NCBI GenBank assembly: GCA_903813345.2
Contig: CAIIXF020000007.1
Coordinates: 39,044,671-39,108,670, forward strand
Origin: Owenia fusiformis
Lineage: Eukaryota > Annelida > Polychaeta > Sabellida > Oweniidae
Reading direction: 5' to 3'
Length of the DNA stretch: 64,000 nt
Shown: piece by piece, positions 50,101-55,876 of the stretch
How the letters are laid out: each line of letters starts with the position of its first letter
Position numbering within the stretch: the stretch's first letter is position 1
Made by a program: the position numbers and the translations under genes
Notes under the pieces: generated by a model
The model's database searches: none
Told to the model about the DNA's origin: nothing
What the model saw: only the letters and a program-made list of their open reading frames with translations

Positions 50101-53100
50101 ATAGTGTAGTCGAAATCAGTTGTCTGCATCTCTCTCACTGTGGCGTAATGGTATAAGCGTTTGCATAATGTGTATTTATTACTGCAATTGTGATTTGTAT
50201 TTATTAGGTTCCAAGTTCGAATCCTGCTTTGGTGTATCTTGTGTAAATATGTTAACCGACTCCACTGTTTATAATATTGTCTCAATAGTTTGTAGCCAAT
50301 TATTGTTGCCCTTTTTCATTTTCAAAGGATACCACCTTATTAGTTTTTATTGATAAATATATATTATTCTTTATTCATTTCCTTATTTATTCTTCCTATT
50401 CACTTTTTCCTACTTCTAGCTAGGTCTAAGTTAACTCTTATATGCTTCTACTAAGGACCTGAGCTGCACTTTGCAGGAAAGGAATTTTTATCTCAATGGT
50501 CAAAATCTAGGTCAAATCAGAGTTTATTCAGAGTTTCTCAGATTTTGTCCTCATACTTCATTATTTCTTGCGATGAATTAAAATGTAACTAGATATAAGC
50601 ATTCCCTACAAATTGCTAACTACATTTGTCTATGTTTGCTTTATTCTCTTTACCGTGACAAATGTCTTTTTAAAAATCATCTACAAGTCCCCGGGAACTC
50701 ACATCTGACCTTACTTTTGAGCTTCTGGGTTCAAATTTAGGTTCTCATTTGATCATAAAATACCTACTGAAGTCTAAAAAAGTCAAATTTGCAAGGTCAA
50801 AGGTCAAGGTCATCAAACTAAATCACAAACTGTGCTTTCTAAGTTTCTGAAAGTTAATGATTACAAATCAATATTTTTTGATGAAAGTCAGAATATATGT
50901 TTCACTTAAAAAAGGGTCTACACATATTAGCAATTGTCTATTTATTTCAATTGTGCACCAGGTTTGAGATATAGGAACTCAAAAACTGAAAAAGGTCAAA
51001 TTTCGAAACTTTTCAAAACTAAATTTCAACTTGCTTCAGATCGACCAAACATATTTTAAAGATCGTTAACAAGCTGGCAGGAGCTCAAATCTGACCTTAG
51101 TTTTGGCCTTCAAAAGGTTGAAAAGGTTGATTTTCAAGTTGAATTTTATTCAAAATTAGGTACATTTAATCAAAAAGACCTACTTAGGTCTAAAAAGTCA
51201 AATTTGCAAGGTCAGGTTCATCCAACTAAATCACAAAATTTTGCACCAGTTTTTTTAGATATAAGAGCTCAAAAACTAAGAGTCAAATTGCAAATTTAAA
51301 CAAATAAATAAAGAATATCTATAAAAACTAATGAGGTGGTATCCTTAGAAAATGAAATGGGCAACAATTATAAAATCTATTGAGACAATATAGCATACGG
51401 TTAACATATTTACAAAAGACAACCAAAGCAGTGTAGACGGTTCACATATTTACATAAGATACACCAAAGTAGGATTCGAACCTGGAACCTAATAAATACA
51501 AATCACAATTAAAAAATACATATTATGCCAACGCTTATACCATTAAGCCACAGTGGGAGAGATGCAGATAACTGATTTCGACTACACTATGGCTTTGATC
51601 CCATTAACCACTAGTATTAAATCCTATCAACGGGGGACATTACAATTTGTTACTGGTGTGACAGATCTGAGAGTCTCCCCAGTTATAACTGTCTCCCCAT
51701 AGTAAATATAGGAAATGAAACCTGGTTTTCAATGTCCTCCAACTGACAGCCAACCCTAGGGATCGGGGCCCGTTGAATCCGTAGGACCCCGATCTTTAGG
51801 GTTGGCTGTCCCACGGACACTGACCACTGTGGGACACTTAAATCTGTTACACCGGCAGCTTTTGGCGTTATAGTTCATTGAAGGACAGTTTTATAGAATC
51901 CCTCAGCATGAGCATCGCCTTGTTAGATTCTATTGACAAAAAGGCTTGAACATATGATTAAAAAAATCCATTCAAATTGTCGCATCGTTAATGAAGGGTG
52001 CTGGTTAGTTAATCATGATAATGTTGAATTTCAGATGTAATGAGCCAACAAATATAAACTTAGTGTTCCTGAACAACTGGTGCGTTTACAGACCAACCTT
52101 CTTTGCTGTTGTGTTGTCAATTGTCTGTGGGTTGATCCTCGTCATCTCTGTACTTTGTTTGTGCCTTATATGTAGACGACGTTGTAGGAAGAAGAGGTAA
52201 GCCATGGATCTGTGACTTGTCTTTTGTGCCTTTTACAATCTGGATCAATAAGTACAGGGAAAACCAGACACGTTTAACTAAAAAAAACTAAAGAGGAAAA
52301 CTCAGGCTGAACAACTGATGTTTTCAAATATACCAATCAATTATGGACAATTATCCCAGTCAACAGTCCCTAATCATTATGAAACCTGTATTTATATTTG
52401 TATTACTTATTCCTCAAACAGAAACTTCCACTTTACAGATTAAGTGTATTTATTAATAATTGCAAATTGCGAATAGTAGAACGTTATCTGCATATATGAC
52501 CGTTAAGTTGTTTTGGATCTCCAGATATATAGGGCAACCCTATTTGCAGCGCAACAATGGATACTTGTCTCAGTGGACACGTTCAATTCTCAGATGGTGA
52601 AACATTGCCCTGTGTTTGTAACATATAAAAATAAAGGGAAATAAAAAATACCAGTCATAAGTGTAATGTAAAACATTGAAATCATTCCAGCCATATGTCT
52701 CAAGAACAAGGAACGCAAATGTCAGAGAATGGAGACGTTATAGAGCCAGTTTATCGTATAAGACCATTGGATGTCAGAGCTGCTCAACGCAATACACACA
52801 ACATCTATGACAACTACATTTCAAGTAATGACCCATATGATGATGCTAATGTAAGCGCAAATATTATTTTCTTAAATTTAGCTACGTAGGATATCTCATG
52901 TTTCGGTAAATTAAGAAATATAGACCGAAGAGCAGGGGTAATATCGTCGAACACACCCCGCAGGGCTAGGCACAAACGTTTTCTGTACCCTGAACCACCG
53001 AAGGGAGTGAGGGGTTCGAAAGCTTTTGTGCCTAGCCCTAAGGGGTGTATTCGATTCGAACATGAAAACTCACCAAAATGTTTCGAATATTCATTATGGT

Positions 53101-54534
53101 CTACCATTCGGTCCGCCGTTATGACGTCACACATAACACGTATTACCAGGAACAATGTCCGCGAATATACCCCGGTTGAAATGTTGACTTTATTTACAGT
53201 TTATAGAAGGCGTGAATACAGTCATGTTCGAATCTTGTATCCATTTCCAAAATTTATGAATAATGTATGAACAATGCTCAAAGGGAAAATGGTATGATTT
53301 GAACGTCACTTTTACAGTTTCAAAGCAGAAATGTGATTCCGCTGGGAGAGAGAAAGAAAATATTCCCGTTATTTCTAAATTTTTAAGGATTTTTTTTATT
53401 TCAAAACATATTTCAAATCTTGTCAATATACTTAAGTTTCTTTGGTTCACCAAAAGTGCCAAGATTTATTGTGCCAAGATGGATATGTTTTGTGTTGGAA
53501 AGGTCTATTTGCTTTGTGTTCATAGAAAGGTCTATTTGTTTTTTGTTAATGGAAAACTCTGTCTGTTTTGTGTTCATGGAGAGGTCTACTTGTTTAGGGT
53601 TCATGAGAATTTCTGTCTGTCTTGTGTTCATTGAAAGGACTATTTGTTTTGTGCTCATGGAAAACTCTGTTTGTTTTGTGTTCATGGAAAGGTCTAATTG
53701 TTTTATGTTCATGGAAAAGTCTGTCTGTTTTGTGTTCATGGAAAGGTTTATTTGTTTTGTGTTCATGGAAAACTCTTTCCGTTTTGTGTTCATGGAGAGG
53801 TCTATATGTTTTGTGTAAATGGAACGATCTATATGTTTTGTTTGAAACTTTGGTATTCTACACAATACATTCGAGATATTGAAAACTTTAGCTGTGTATA
53901 CCATTTTGTTTTTAATCAGAGTGGTTAATTAGCCGAATGGTAATTTTCCTAATCTTGATATTCCTAATGACAAGAAACTTCCCATCGGATAACATCGAGG
54001 ATATACTATTTCTGACATTTAATTTTCTGACTCTGGAAGAAATAAGGCAAATAACGTAGTCATGGGTTGTTTCAGTAATCCATATATACCCTAATTAACT
54101 ATGTTATTTACATTAAAAGTGTCATTTTTGGTTTAGGCTACATTTCACCAACCTGATAATGGAAGGTTGATTTCAACAGATTCATTTCCTCGAGGTGGTA
54201 TAGCTAAGCGGCTGGTAACAAATTCCAGTTACGTACGTCTGAGTGACACTCATTTAGGATTCTCTCTCGATCAAGATTTTGCAGATCGACATAAACCGGT
54301 ATGATAAGCAATCATAAAATCTCTATTTAAATCTTTAGTATTTTAGTATTATTATTTTAATTTCTATTTCTCATTGTGAAAAGACTTATTCAACGACAAA
54401 ATTCTTTACCCAAATCCATGCTTTATAACGAATATTGCATTTATTATGTATTTCAGTTCTTAATCGACCGTCCGATTGTCTATAAGAATTCTACATTACC
54501 GACGCATGTCATTGATAGAGATGTACTGGCTTGA
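17576..54534 (+). CDS. Transmembrane mucin with trefoil, SEA-like and EGF-like domains (12 exons)
   Basis: Exons: 17576-17618, 19425-19469, 19687-19830, 20325-22104, 23293-23413, 37156-37306, 45092-45305, 45595-45769, 52035-52196, 52691-52850, 54137-54298, 54457-54534. All eleven junctions have GT/AG ends and matching phases (1,1,1,1,2,0,1,2,2,0,0). The product, about 1,077 residues, has in order a signal peptide, a P-type trefoil, a Thr/Pro/Glu/Gln mucin domain of about 590 residues, a SEA-like region, an EGF-like Cys-rich domain, one membrane helix followed by RRRCRKKR, and a tail with several Tyr motifs. The order mucin-SEA-EGF-TM-tail is that of MUC3/MUC13/MUC17-type cell-surface mucins; the trefoil in front is less usual. 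Expected role: a heavily O-glycosylated barrier or signalling protein on epithelia. Oddity: one frame change near 21,060 inside the mucin exon. The mature domain calls are firm; exon 1 and the SEA call are inference. Confidence 0.78.
18405..19247. mobile_element. MULE-like non-autonomous TIR element
   Basis: The element runs from 18,415 to 19,236. Its ends begin AGCCTTGCCCAAGTCGG and end with the complement, with TIR similarity extending about 55 bp inward. It is flanked by TATGTATGTT on both sides (18,405-18,414 and 19,238-19,247), one base out on the right, a 10-11-bp target duplication typical of Mutator-like elements. The interior has a 115-codon minus-strand frame (18,780-19,127) with no transposase motif. 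It sits in intron 1 of the mucin gene. Confidence 0.72.
19687..19830 (+). CDS. Mucin gene exon 3: P-type trefoil domain
   Basis: The exon encodes [19 protein letters not shown], then [11 protein letters not shown] and VPWCF: the six-cysteine trefoil pattern with the diagnostic RxDCG, RGCCFD and VPWCF blocks. Trefoil domains bind mucins or glycans in secreted and membrane proteins. The exon enters and leaves in phase 1, making it a symmetrical, shuffling-competent module. The exon just before (19425-19469) supplies the end of the signal peptide. Confidence 0.85.
20325..22104 (+). CDS. Mucin gene exon 4: Thr-rich mucin repeats, one frame change
   Basis: A large exon after a CTTTCTCAG acceptor ends at a strong GTGAGT donor. 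It encodes roughly eighty variants of a seven-residue unit alternating TTEPTTV and TTEQTTV (21-bp repeat), an ideal substrate for dense O-glycosylation. From 20,325 to about 21,065 the frame starts at 20327; from 21,069 the repeats continue one base later in register, and the first frame would stop at 21,230-21,232. The peptide reading is mucin-like in both halves, so a 1-base gain or 2-base loss near TACCGCCTTAACAAAC is the simplest explanation. A sequencing or assembly slip in the repeat is as likely as a null allele. The last 80 residues are less repetitive. Confidence 0.85.
22290..22470. repeat. Copy of the AGGTCA-rich dispersed repeat
   Basis: The phrase GAGCTCAAAAACTAAAAAGG followed by TTTCAACTTGCTTC matches sequence near 50,960-51,050 and 29,420. 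It lies in intron 4 of the mucin gene. Confidence 0.5.
22575..23275. repeat. ACCT tetranucleotide tract with GCCT block
   Basis: About 700 bp of TACC/ACCT units with scattered TAGC variants pass through a pure ACCT run (about 22,866-23,040) into a nearly pure GCCT block (23,041-23,130) and back. It ends about 20 bp before the acceptor of mucin exon 5, so it is all intronic. Purine and pyrimidine are strongly segregated between the strands. Confidence 0.95.
23293..23413 (+). CDS. Mucin gene exon 5: start of SEA-like region
   Basis: After TTTACAG the exon reads [29 protein letters not shown] and on to SYSSR at a GTAAGA donor in phase 2. An earlier GTTAGA at 23,379 is also possible, but it leaves phase 0, which does not fit the next exon. 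The [10 protein letters not shown] strand followed by a charged helix fits the first strand and helix of a SEA domain. An N-glycosylation sequon (NRT) is present. Confidence 0.6.
23612..23737 (+). mobile_element. Solo terminus of a mariner-type element (copy 1)
   Basis: ATATCGGGTGTTCCAAAAGA opens a 125-bp segment that recurs in reverse complement at 44,768-44,892, ending at AGTATTATTAGCAAGTTG. GGGTGTYCCAAAA is a typical Tc1/mariner terminus next to TA. No coding remains here. Confidence 0.6.
24178..24750. mobile_element. TTAA-flanked insertion (piggyBac/Kolobok-type MITE) in the left arm
   Basis: The left arm reads TTAA, then AGGGTGACGC at 24,178, and 573 bp later GGAACCCT followed by TTAA (24,751-24,754). 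The right arm of the inverted repeat has the empty site with a single TTAA (ATTTAAATAC). The pair of filled and empty sites proves a TTAA target duplication. Termini AGGGT...ACCCT are short and imperfect. No transposase is encoded. Confidence 0.82.
25470..25548 (-). repeat. tRNA-like segment in left arm
   Basis: On the minus strand GGTAGCTCGTTGGTCTAATG followed by GTTAGCG resembles a tRNA D-arm/A box, and GATCGAGACCC resembles a B box about 45 bases later. The acceptor stem does not pair well, so I read it as a tRNA-derived repeat, not a working tRNA. A second, weaker example (GTGGTTCGTATCCC at about 25,687) lies nearby on the plus strand. Both recur in the right arm. Confidence 0.5.
26000..27420. 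other. Non-coding interior, with TATA-like motifs
   Basis: I see no gene here. TATAAAA at 26,193 and TATAAATA at 26,227 are followed about 45 bases on by CACAAGGTAAGC, which would serve as a splice donor. This could be a promoter with a short first exon, or chance. The rest is AT-rich with a poly-G run at about 27,361. Confidence 0.25.
28490..29420. repeat. Diverged inverted duplicate
   Basis: CAATACTTCGGGCTTTGTATG with ACCTTGTACCCACGTGCC and TTTGAAGAGTTCAATTC (28,660-28,755) has a diverged reverse-complement partner at 29,205-29,320 (GGTTCAATTC, CCCATGTACGTGGGC, AAGTATTGGCTTCG on the minus strand). The translations of the two copies share a faint pattern, but neither frame has a recognisable domain. 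Confidence 0.4.
29420..29645. repeat. Copy of the AGGTCA-rich dispersed repeat
   Basis: Two tandem units of about 105 bp begin GAAGCAAGTTGAAAAATRCC and contain GAGGTCAAATGTCAATTC or AAGGTCATTGAAGGTCAATT. Confidence 0.6.
29650..31580. other. No gene seen
   Basis: AT-rich intronic sequence with stops in all frames. I found no exon with good splice sites, no terminal repeats and no long tandem repeats. Confidence 0.5.
31937..31962. repeat. ATC microsatellite
   Basis: Eight ATC units in a row, intronic. Confidence 0.9.
32050..32835. mobile_element. MITE with ~45-bp terminal inverted repeats
   Basis: AGAGAATTTTCGTAACTTAT followed by ACGTATACTTATA on the left pairs with TATAAGTATACGTATAAGTT and AACGAAAATTCTCT on the right, with a short indel. 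The interior (about 780 bp) codes for nothing recognisable. Confidence 0.62.
33855..33975. mobile_element. Small palindromic MITE (copy 1)
   Basis: The segment opens TGCCTGGATCACATTTGCT and closes GAAAATCGGAGCAAATGTGACC around GTATTTTGTTCAAAATTGAATAC. A second copy in the opposite orientation lies at 48,515-48,608. Confidence 0.6.
34390..35579. repeat. Inverted pair of gene-like fragments
   Basis: On the minus strand 35,579-35,379 reads [20 protein letters not shown], then [19 protein letters not shown] and [20 protein letters not shown] diverged plus-strand copy at 34,400-34,500 resumes at about 35,110-35,145 (TIYKNVPET), interrupted by the MITE at 34,593-35,109. The translation looks like part of a real protein, but I cannot name the family. 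It may be an unrecognised transposon ORF piece. Confidence 0.4.
34593..35109. mobile_element. MITE with TAGTGGAGAGG termini
   Basis: TAGTGGAGAGGTTAAGCT at 34,593 is matched exactly by its reverse complement ending at 35,109. The 517-bp unit interrupts the gene-like repeat described at 34,390-35,579, so it inserted after that repeat. No coding capacity. Confidence 0.75.
35622..36962. repeat. Right arm of the 13-kb inverted repeat
   Basis: Reverse complement of 23,888-25,808 without the 573-bp insertion. It ends at CTTAAGATCCTGTTTACA. The tRNA-like segment lies at 35,884-35,963 on the plus strand. The 80-codon stretch at 36,202-36,444 is identical to its partner. About 9.8 kb of AT-rich sequence with no transposase gene separates the arms. 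Confidence 0.9.
37156..37306 (+). CDS. Mucin gene exon 6: middle of SEA-like region
   Basis: The acceptor is GGCATGTAG and the donor is GTAAGT. The exon encodes [20 protein letters not shown], then [20 protein letters not shown] and VCLGFR, in phase 2 to phase 0. It is separated from exon 5 by 13.7 kb of nested repeats. The amphipathic helix followed by a beta-prone strand fits the middle of a SEA fold, though sequence identity to known SEA domains is low by eye. Confidence 0.6.
37680..38873. mobile_element. Element with iterated 15-bp units at both ends
   Basis: The left end has about six tandem copies of CCCAGTTGTCCGAAA and variants (37,686-37,775). The right end has about five copies in reverse complement, TTTCGGACAACTGGG and TTTCGGAGAA variants (38,790-38,870). 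The interior of about 1 kb has a poly-G run at 37,801 and no recognisable gene. Tandem-repeat termini in inverted orientation recall Foldback or Galileo-type elements. It lies in intron 6 of the mucin gene. Confidence 0.7.
39600..41465 (+). mobile_element. 5'-truncated LINE, CR1/Jockey-type
   Basis: Only the reverse transcriptase and C-terminal part of ORF2 and the 3' region remain. It ends in ATGAAATAAATTGAATTGAAT-type pentamers (41,441-41,465), a simple-repeat tail as in CR1/L2-like LINEs. It lies in intron 6 of the mucin gene, in sense orientation. The 5' truncation is typical of LINE insertion. Confidence 0.82.
39655..41219 (+). pseudogene. LINE ORF2 remnant: reverse transcriptase with lesions
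   Basis: Reading through the lesions gives about 520 residues: [74 protein letters not shown], then MFADGTNLL where the catalytic YADD/FADD box should be. Lesions seen: an in-frame TAG at 40,207-40,209 just after SWFES, the second catalytic Asp replaced by Gly (FADG), and a frame change at the A-run near 40,524. The C-terminal part ([20 protein letters not shown], then the LWNALP block) is open to 41,219. The copy is dead. The family is a common lophotrochozoan LINE type. Confidence 0.85.
41655..42245. mobile_element. MITE with palindromic ends (two hairpins)
   Basis: Two hairpins of the same kind face each other. At 41,690-41,790 AAATATCACTTATATCCACTC pairs with its complement around a CGCTGCGCTC loop. 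At 42,105-42,225 GTGATATGATTTTAATTCACTC pairs similarly around CGCTACGCTC. Outer CCTATGG/ATAGGAT segments are inverted too. The 75-codon frame between them (41,865-42,089) has no known motif. Confidence 0.6.
42401..42427. repeat. Short perfect hairpin
   Basis: GCGGGCAGAT and ATCTGCCCGC are perfect inverted repeats around a 7-base loop, a GC-rich stem in AT-rich surroundings. Confidence 0.8.
42783..42905. repeat. Long near-perfect palindrome
   Basis: GGAGGTTTTGGATACAGGGA followed by ATATCCCGAGGGATAT is mirrored by its reverse complement, giving arms of about 50 bp. Loop sequence contains GGGATCGAAGGGACCAAGGGA. Related, decayed hairpins lie at 39,220-39,370. Confidence 0.8.
43000..43680. other. 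No gene seen
   Basis: AT-rich intronic sequence with no convincing frame, terminal repeat or tandem repeat. Confidence 0.5.
43826..44599 (+). pseudogene. DIRS-like retroelement gag/ORF1 remnant
   Basis: From ATG at 43,826 the frame encodes [20 protein letters not shown], a Cys/His cluster, a coiled-coil stretch ([16 protein letters not shown]) and a Pro/Ser/Lys linker. It reaches a TAA at 44,324-44,326 and continues in the same frame with [20 protein letters not shown] and [20 protein letters not shown] to 44,599. The conserved ending IxSFxxWLxAWxxYE is what I associate with gag-like proteins of DIRS/Ngaro-type tyrosine-recombinase retrotransposons. A single Tyr-to-stop change (MID*LPAN) would explain the break. 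No reverse transcriptase or recombinase follows. Family call is from memory of the pattern and moderately sure. Confidence 0.55.
44768..44892 (-). mobile_element. Solo terminus of a mariner-type element (copy 2)
   Basis: Reverse complement of 23,612-23,737, diverged by about 15%. It ends TTTTGGGACACCCGATATAT. The two termini are 21 kb apart in inverted orientation within the same gene; they are more likely two independent remnants than one giant element. Confidence 0.6.
45092..45305 (+). CDS. Mucin gene exon 7: end of SEA-like region
   Basis: With the acceptor TTATTTGAG the exon continues exon 6 in phase 0: [20 protein letters not shown], then VVYDP, a basic [13 protein letters not shown] helix and a Val/Asp-rich end at a GTAGCT donor. 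The [10 protein letters not shown] strand fits the conserved last strands of SEA domains (usual form GSVxVxFxVxF). The autoproteolytic GSVVV-type site is not evident, so cleavage cannot be predicted. An alternative acceptor at TTTAG (45,101-45,105) would put the exon out of phase with exon 6. Confidence 0.65.
45595..45769 (+). CDS. Mucin gene exon 8: EGF-like Cys-rich domain
   Basis: After TAATTGCAG the exon encodes [20 protein letters not shown], then [15 protein letters not shown] and GEIAFGECV. It ends in phase 2 at GTAAGT. With CNEP and NNWC from the next exon this makes a domain with at least eight cysteines just outside the membrane, resembling the EGF-like module between SEA and TM in MUC3/12/13/17. 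The last 60 bases of this exon and its donor are repeated in tandem in the following intron (45.8-46.5 kb). Confidence 0.78.
45705..46500 (+). repeat. ~92-bp tandem array made of an exon end plus its splice donor
   Basis: Starting with the last 60 bases of mucin exon 8, the segment AAACATGCAG...GGGAATGTGT plus intronic GTAAGTACATCTATTTATAT is repeated about eight times. Copies end at about 45,937, 46,027, 46,119, 46,211, 46,306, 46,397 and 46,490. The coding peptide is still readable in most copies ([17 protein letters not shown] or [17 protein letters not shown] against [17 protein letters not shown] in the exon). Three copies have GTATAAG instead of GTGTAAG at the donor; the others keep GTGTGTAAGT. 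Confidence 0.88.
46505..46640 (-). repeat. tRNA-derived SINE fragment
   Basis: On the minus strand GTCGAGTTGGCCGAGAGGGC resembles the start of a class II tRNA, and GTTGCGAGTTCGAGACGCG resembles the T-arm/B box about 60 bases on, with a long variable-arm-like stretch. Acceptor stem pairing is incomplete. It is most likely the head of a tRNA-derived SINE. Local GC content is well above its surroundings. Confidence 0.6.
47080..47780. repeat. Minisatellite that switches orientation midway
   Basis: Units of about 50-65 bp containing ATGTACTTTCTCCAGTRTGT read in one direction up to about 47,530. From there units containing ACACACTGGAGAAAGTACAT read in the other. The two halves can pair with each other. 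Flanking phrases (TTAGAGCAATATATTAGACAC at 46,740 and a variant at 48,018) are also repeated. Confidence 0.75.
48515..48608. mobile_element. Small palindromic MITE (copy 2)
   Basis: Reverse complement of 33,855-33,975: TGCTCCGATTTTCACTACGG to GGAGCAAATGTGACCCAGGC. Centre differs by small indels. Confidence 0.6.
49361..49436 (+). CDS. Candidate isolated first exon
   Basis: ATG after ACAAG opens 25 codons, [20 protein letters not shown] and QDQFE, that end at a perfect GTAAGT donor in phase 1. The short [10 protein letters not shown] motif looks like the N-terminus of a DNA-binding or transposon protein. I found no second exon. It lies in intron 8 of the mucin gene. This may be chance or a remnant. 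Confidence 0.25.
50070..51610. mobile_element. Inverted pair of tRNA-like repeats (~300-bp arms)
   Basis: The arm at 50,085-50,390 recurs in reverse complement at 51,310-51,600. Each arm contains GTGGCGTAATGGTATAAGCG (A-box-like) and AGTTCGAATCCTGC (B-box-like), separated by about 50 bases including ATTTATTACTGCAATTGTG, longer than in a normal tRNA. TIR-like ends (TTAATRGGATCAAAGYCATAG) close the unit. Either two SINEs inserted in opposite orientation or a TIR element with tRNA-like ends. No transposase. Confidence 0.62.
50500..51290. repeat. AGGTCA-rich dispersed repeat, largest copy
   Basis: Several tandem units contain GGAACTCACATCTGACCTTA, GCAAGGTCAAAGGTCAAGGTC and GGAACTCAAAAACTGAAAAAGG. 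AAAGGTCAAGGTCA-like direct repeats of the nuclear-receptor half-site sequence occur here. The stretch lies between the tRNA-like arms of the 50.1-51.6 kb unit. Confidence 0.6.
51650..51860. mobile_element. Hairpin MITE
   Basis: GACAGCCAACCCTAGGGATCG and GGTCCTACGG-type centre pair with CGATCTTTAGGGTTGGCTGTC. Outer ends ACTGGTGTGACAGAT and ATCTGTTACACCGGC are inverted too. The whole can fold on itself. No coding. Confidence 0.72.
52035..52196 (+). CDS. Mucin gene exon 9: transmembrane helix
   Basis: Enters in phase 2 after AATTTCAG and finishes the Cys-rich domain (CNEP to NNWC). It then encodes one hydrophobic segment of about 24 residues ([18 protein letters not shown], then LCLCLI) followed by the basic stop-transfer CRRRCRKKR, and leaves at GTAAGC. 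This sets a type I topology with the tail in the cytosol. Juxtamembrane cysteines could be palmitoylated. Confidence 0.85.
52691..52850 (+). CDS. Mucin gene exon 10: cytoplasmic tail
   Basis: Phase 2 to phase 0. Encodes [20 protein letters not shown], then YRIRPLD and [16 protein letters not shown]. Tyr residues in acidic settings are candidate phosphorylation and SH2-binding sites. Its size and phases match the first tail exon of partial gene A (1236-1407). Confidence 0.75.
52920..53180. mobile_element. Hairpin MITE in intron 10
   Basis: AACACACCCCGCAGGGCTAGG with CACAAACGTTTTC pairs with GAAAGCTTTTGTGCCTAGCCC and AAGGGGTGTATTCG. Outer segments GACCGAAGAG and TTCGGTCCGCC extend the symmetry loosely. 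No gene. Confidence 0.65.
53480..53830. repeat. 27-bp minisatellite in intron 10
   Basis: About thirteen copies of a CATGGAAARRTCTRTYTGTT plus TTGTGTT unit. Since 27 is a multiple of three, the array is open in all frames over long stretches and gives nine-residue peptide repeats (minus strand MNTKQTEFS type). It lies between mucin exons 10 and 11 without splice sites of its own, so I treat the frames as a by-product. Confidence 0.88.
54137..54298 (+). CDS. Mucin gene exon 11: cytoplasmic tail
   Basis: Phase 0 to phase 0, acceptor GGTTTAG, donor GTATGA. Encodes 54 residues including [14 protein letters not shown] and [19 protein letters not shown]. The LGF-x5-F block has a counterpart in gene A's second exon (RPLGFQENKQSF), the best evidence of shared ancestry between the two tails. 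Confidence 0.72.
54457..54534 (+). CDS. Mucin gene exon 12: C-terminus and stop
   Basis: After TATTTCAG the exon encodes [20 protein letters not shown] and then RDVLA before TGA at 54,532-54,534. It is short and hydrophilic. The 3' untranslated region follows. Confidence 0.72.
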   Translation, partial: FLIDRPIVYKNSTLPTHVIDRDVLA

Positions 54535-55083
54535 ATGATGCCTGATAGCTCGTGCGGATACATTTCATTTGTGAATAAATCGCCTGGGATAATACTAATT
54601 CAAGGTATACGTCTTGAACAGTGTACACAGGCATTCTATTAAATAGTATTGAAAATATCTGAACAATAAAGGGGAAAGTGTATATCAATGTATAAAGTAT
54701 CACCATCTTTGAACAAGCGACATTGTGGATAATGGATTACAGCTAGCCCAGAGCGTTGTATCAGAGACTTGGGCAATATGGATGTAGCGTATTCCCCGAG
54801 TGAATAGACAACAATTTGGATAGGGATTAAAGTCTATAACTCCATACGCAGTTTACGAATACTACTTACAATGTTAAATAGGTATTAAACGGTCCAATGT
54901 GAAATATCATTTTTGTAAAGAATTACGAATACAGTCAGTATTCACCTAACTAACACTGTGGGGCAGTTTTAAGTTTAATTATGGAATGTGCGACATGTGT
55001 ATAGAATGTATCTTTAAAAACAATTTGTCACTGCAGGATGCTGCGTTAAACTATCGTCCATTATGAATTTTAGCCTGAATAAA
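54535..55083 (+). promoter_or_regulatory. 3' UTR and poly(A) signals of the mucin gene
   Basis: About 550 bases after the stop contain AATAAA at 54,665-54,670 and a second AATAAA at 55,078-55,083. The second lies just before the 22-bp minisatellite. Which one is used cannot be told from sequence. Confidence 0.5.
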
Positions 55084-55248
55084 GCTCAAAACTAATAGTT
55101 TTACATTTGGCTCTTTGACAGTTTGCTTTTTATTCTGCCCATTAAGTTTAGTAATACAGTTTCAATGTAATTTCCTATACATATCTATTTTATTTGAGAG
55201 AGTATCATTATAATACTTACACGCTATATTTTCATTGTAGACATTGTA

Positions 55249-55735
55249 GAATATTGCAAATCACAATGCAGAATATTGCAAATCACAATGTACAATATTA
55301 CAAATCACAATTTAGAATATTGCAAATCACAATGCAGAATATTACAAATCACAATTTAGAGAATACTACAAAGCACAATGTAGAACATTGCGAATCACAA
55401 TACAAAACATTGCGAATCACAATACAGAACATTGCGAATCACAATACAGAATATTGCAAATCACAATACAGAACATTGCGAATCACAATACAGAATATTG
55501 CAAATCACAATGTACAAAACTACAAATCACAATTTAGAATATAACAAATCACGATGCAGAACATTGCGAATCACAATACAGACCATTGCGAATCGCAATA
55601 CAGAATATTACAAATCACAGTGCAGAATATTACAAATCACAGTGCAGAATATTGCAAATCAAAATGCACAATATTACAAAGCACAATTTAGAATATTTTA
55701 AATCACAATGCAAATGTTGCAAATTACAATGACAA
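55249..55735. repeat. 22-bp minisatellite after the mucin gene
   Basis: About 22 copies of GAATATTGCAAATCACAATG plus CA, period exactly 22 (55,249 and 55,271 start consecutive copies). Spacing variants are rare. Because 22 is not a multiple of three, the frames rotate through three peptide phrases. It begins about 165 bp beyond the last AATAAA of the mucin gene. Confidence 0.92.
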
Positions 55736-55876
55736 ACCGTCGATTCAATTTCACGAAATTGAAGTTCCAACACTCTAGCTCAGTTTTACGTGGATATTGA
55801 AAATATTATAACATACCAATTGAACGACGTTTAACAGAAATATAGGCAGAAAGTCATAGTGGTGTCAGCTTACCCC

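Noticed and set aside
55194-55701. CRISPR-like appearance of the 22-bp array, and its open frames
   Set aside because: Units are head-to-tail without unique spacers, so it is a minisatellite. Frames rotate because 22 is not a multiple of three.
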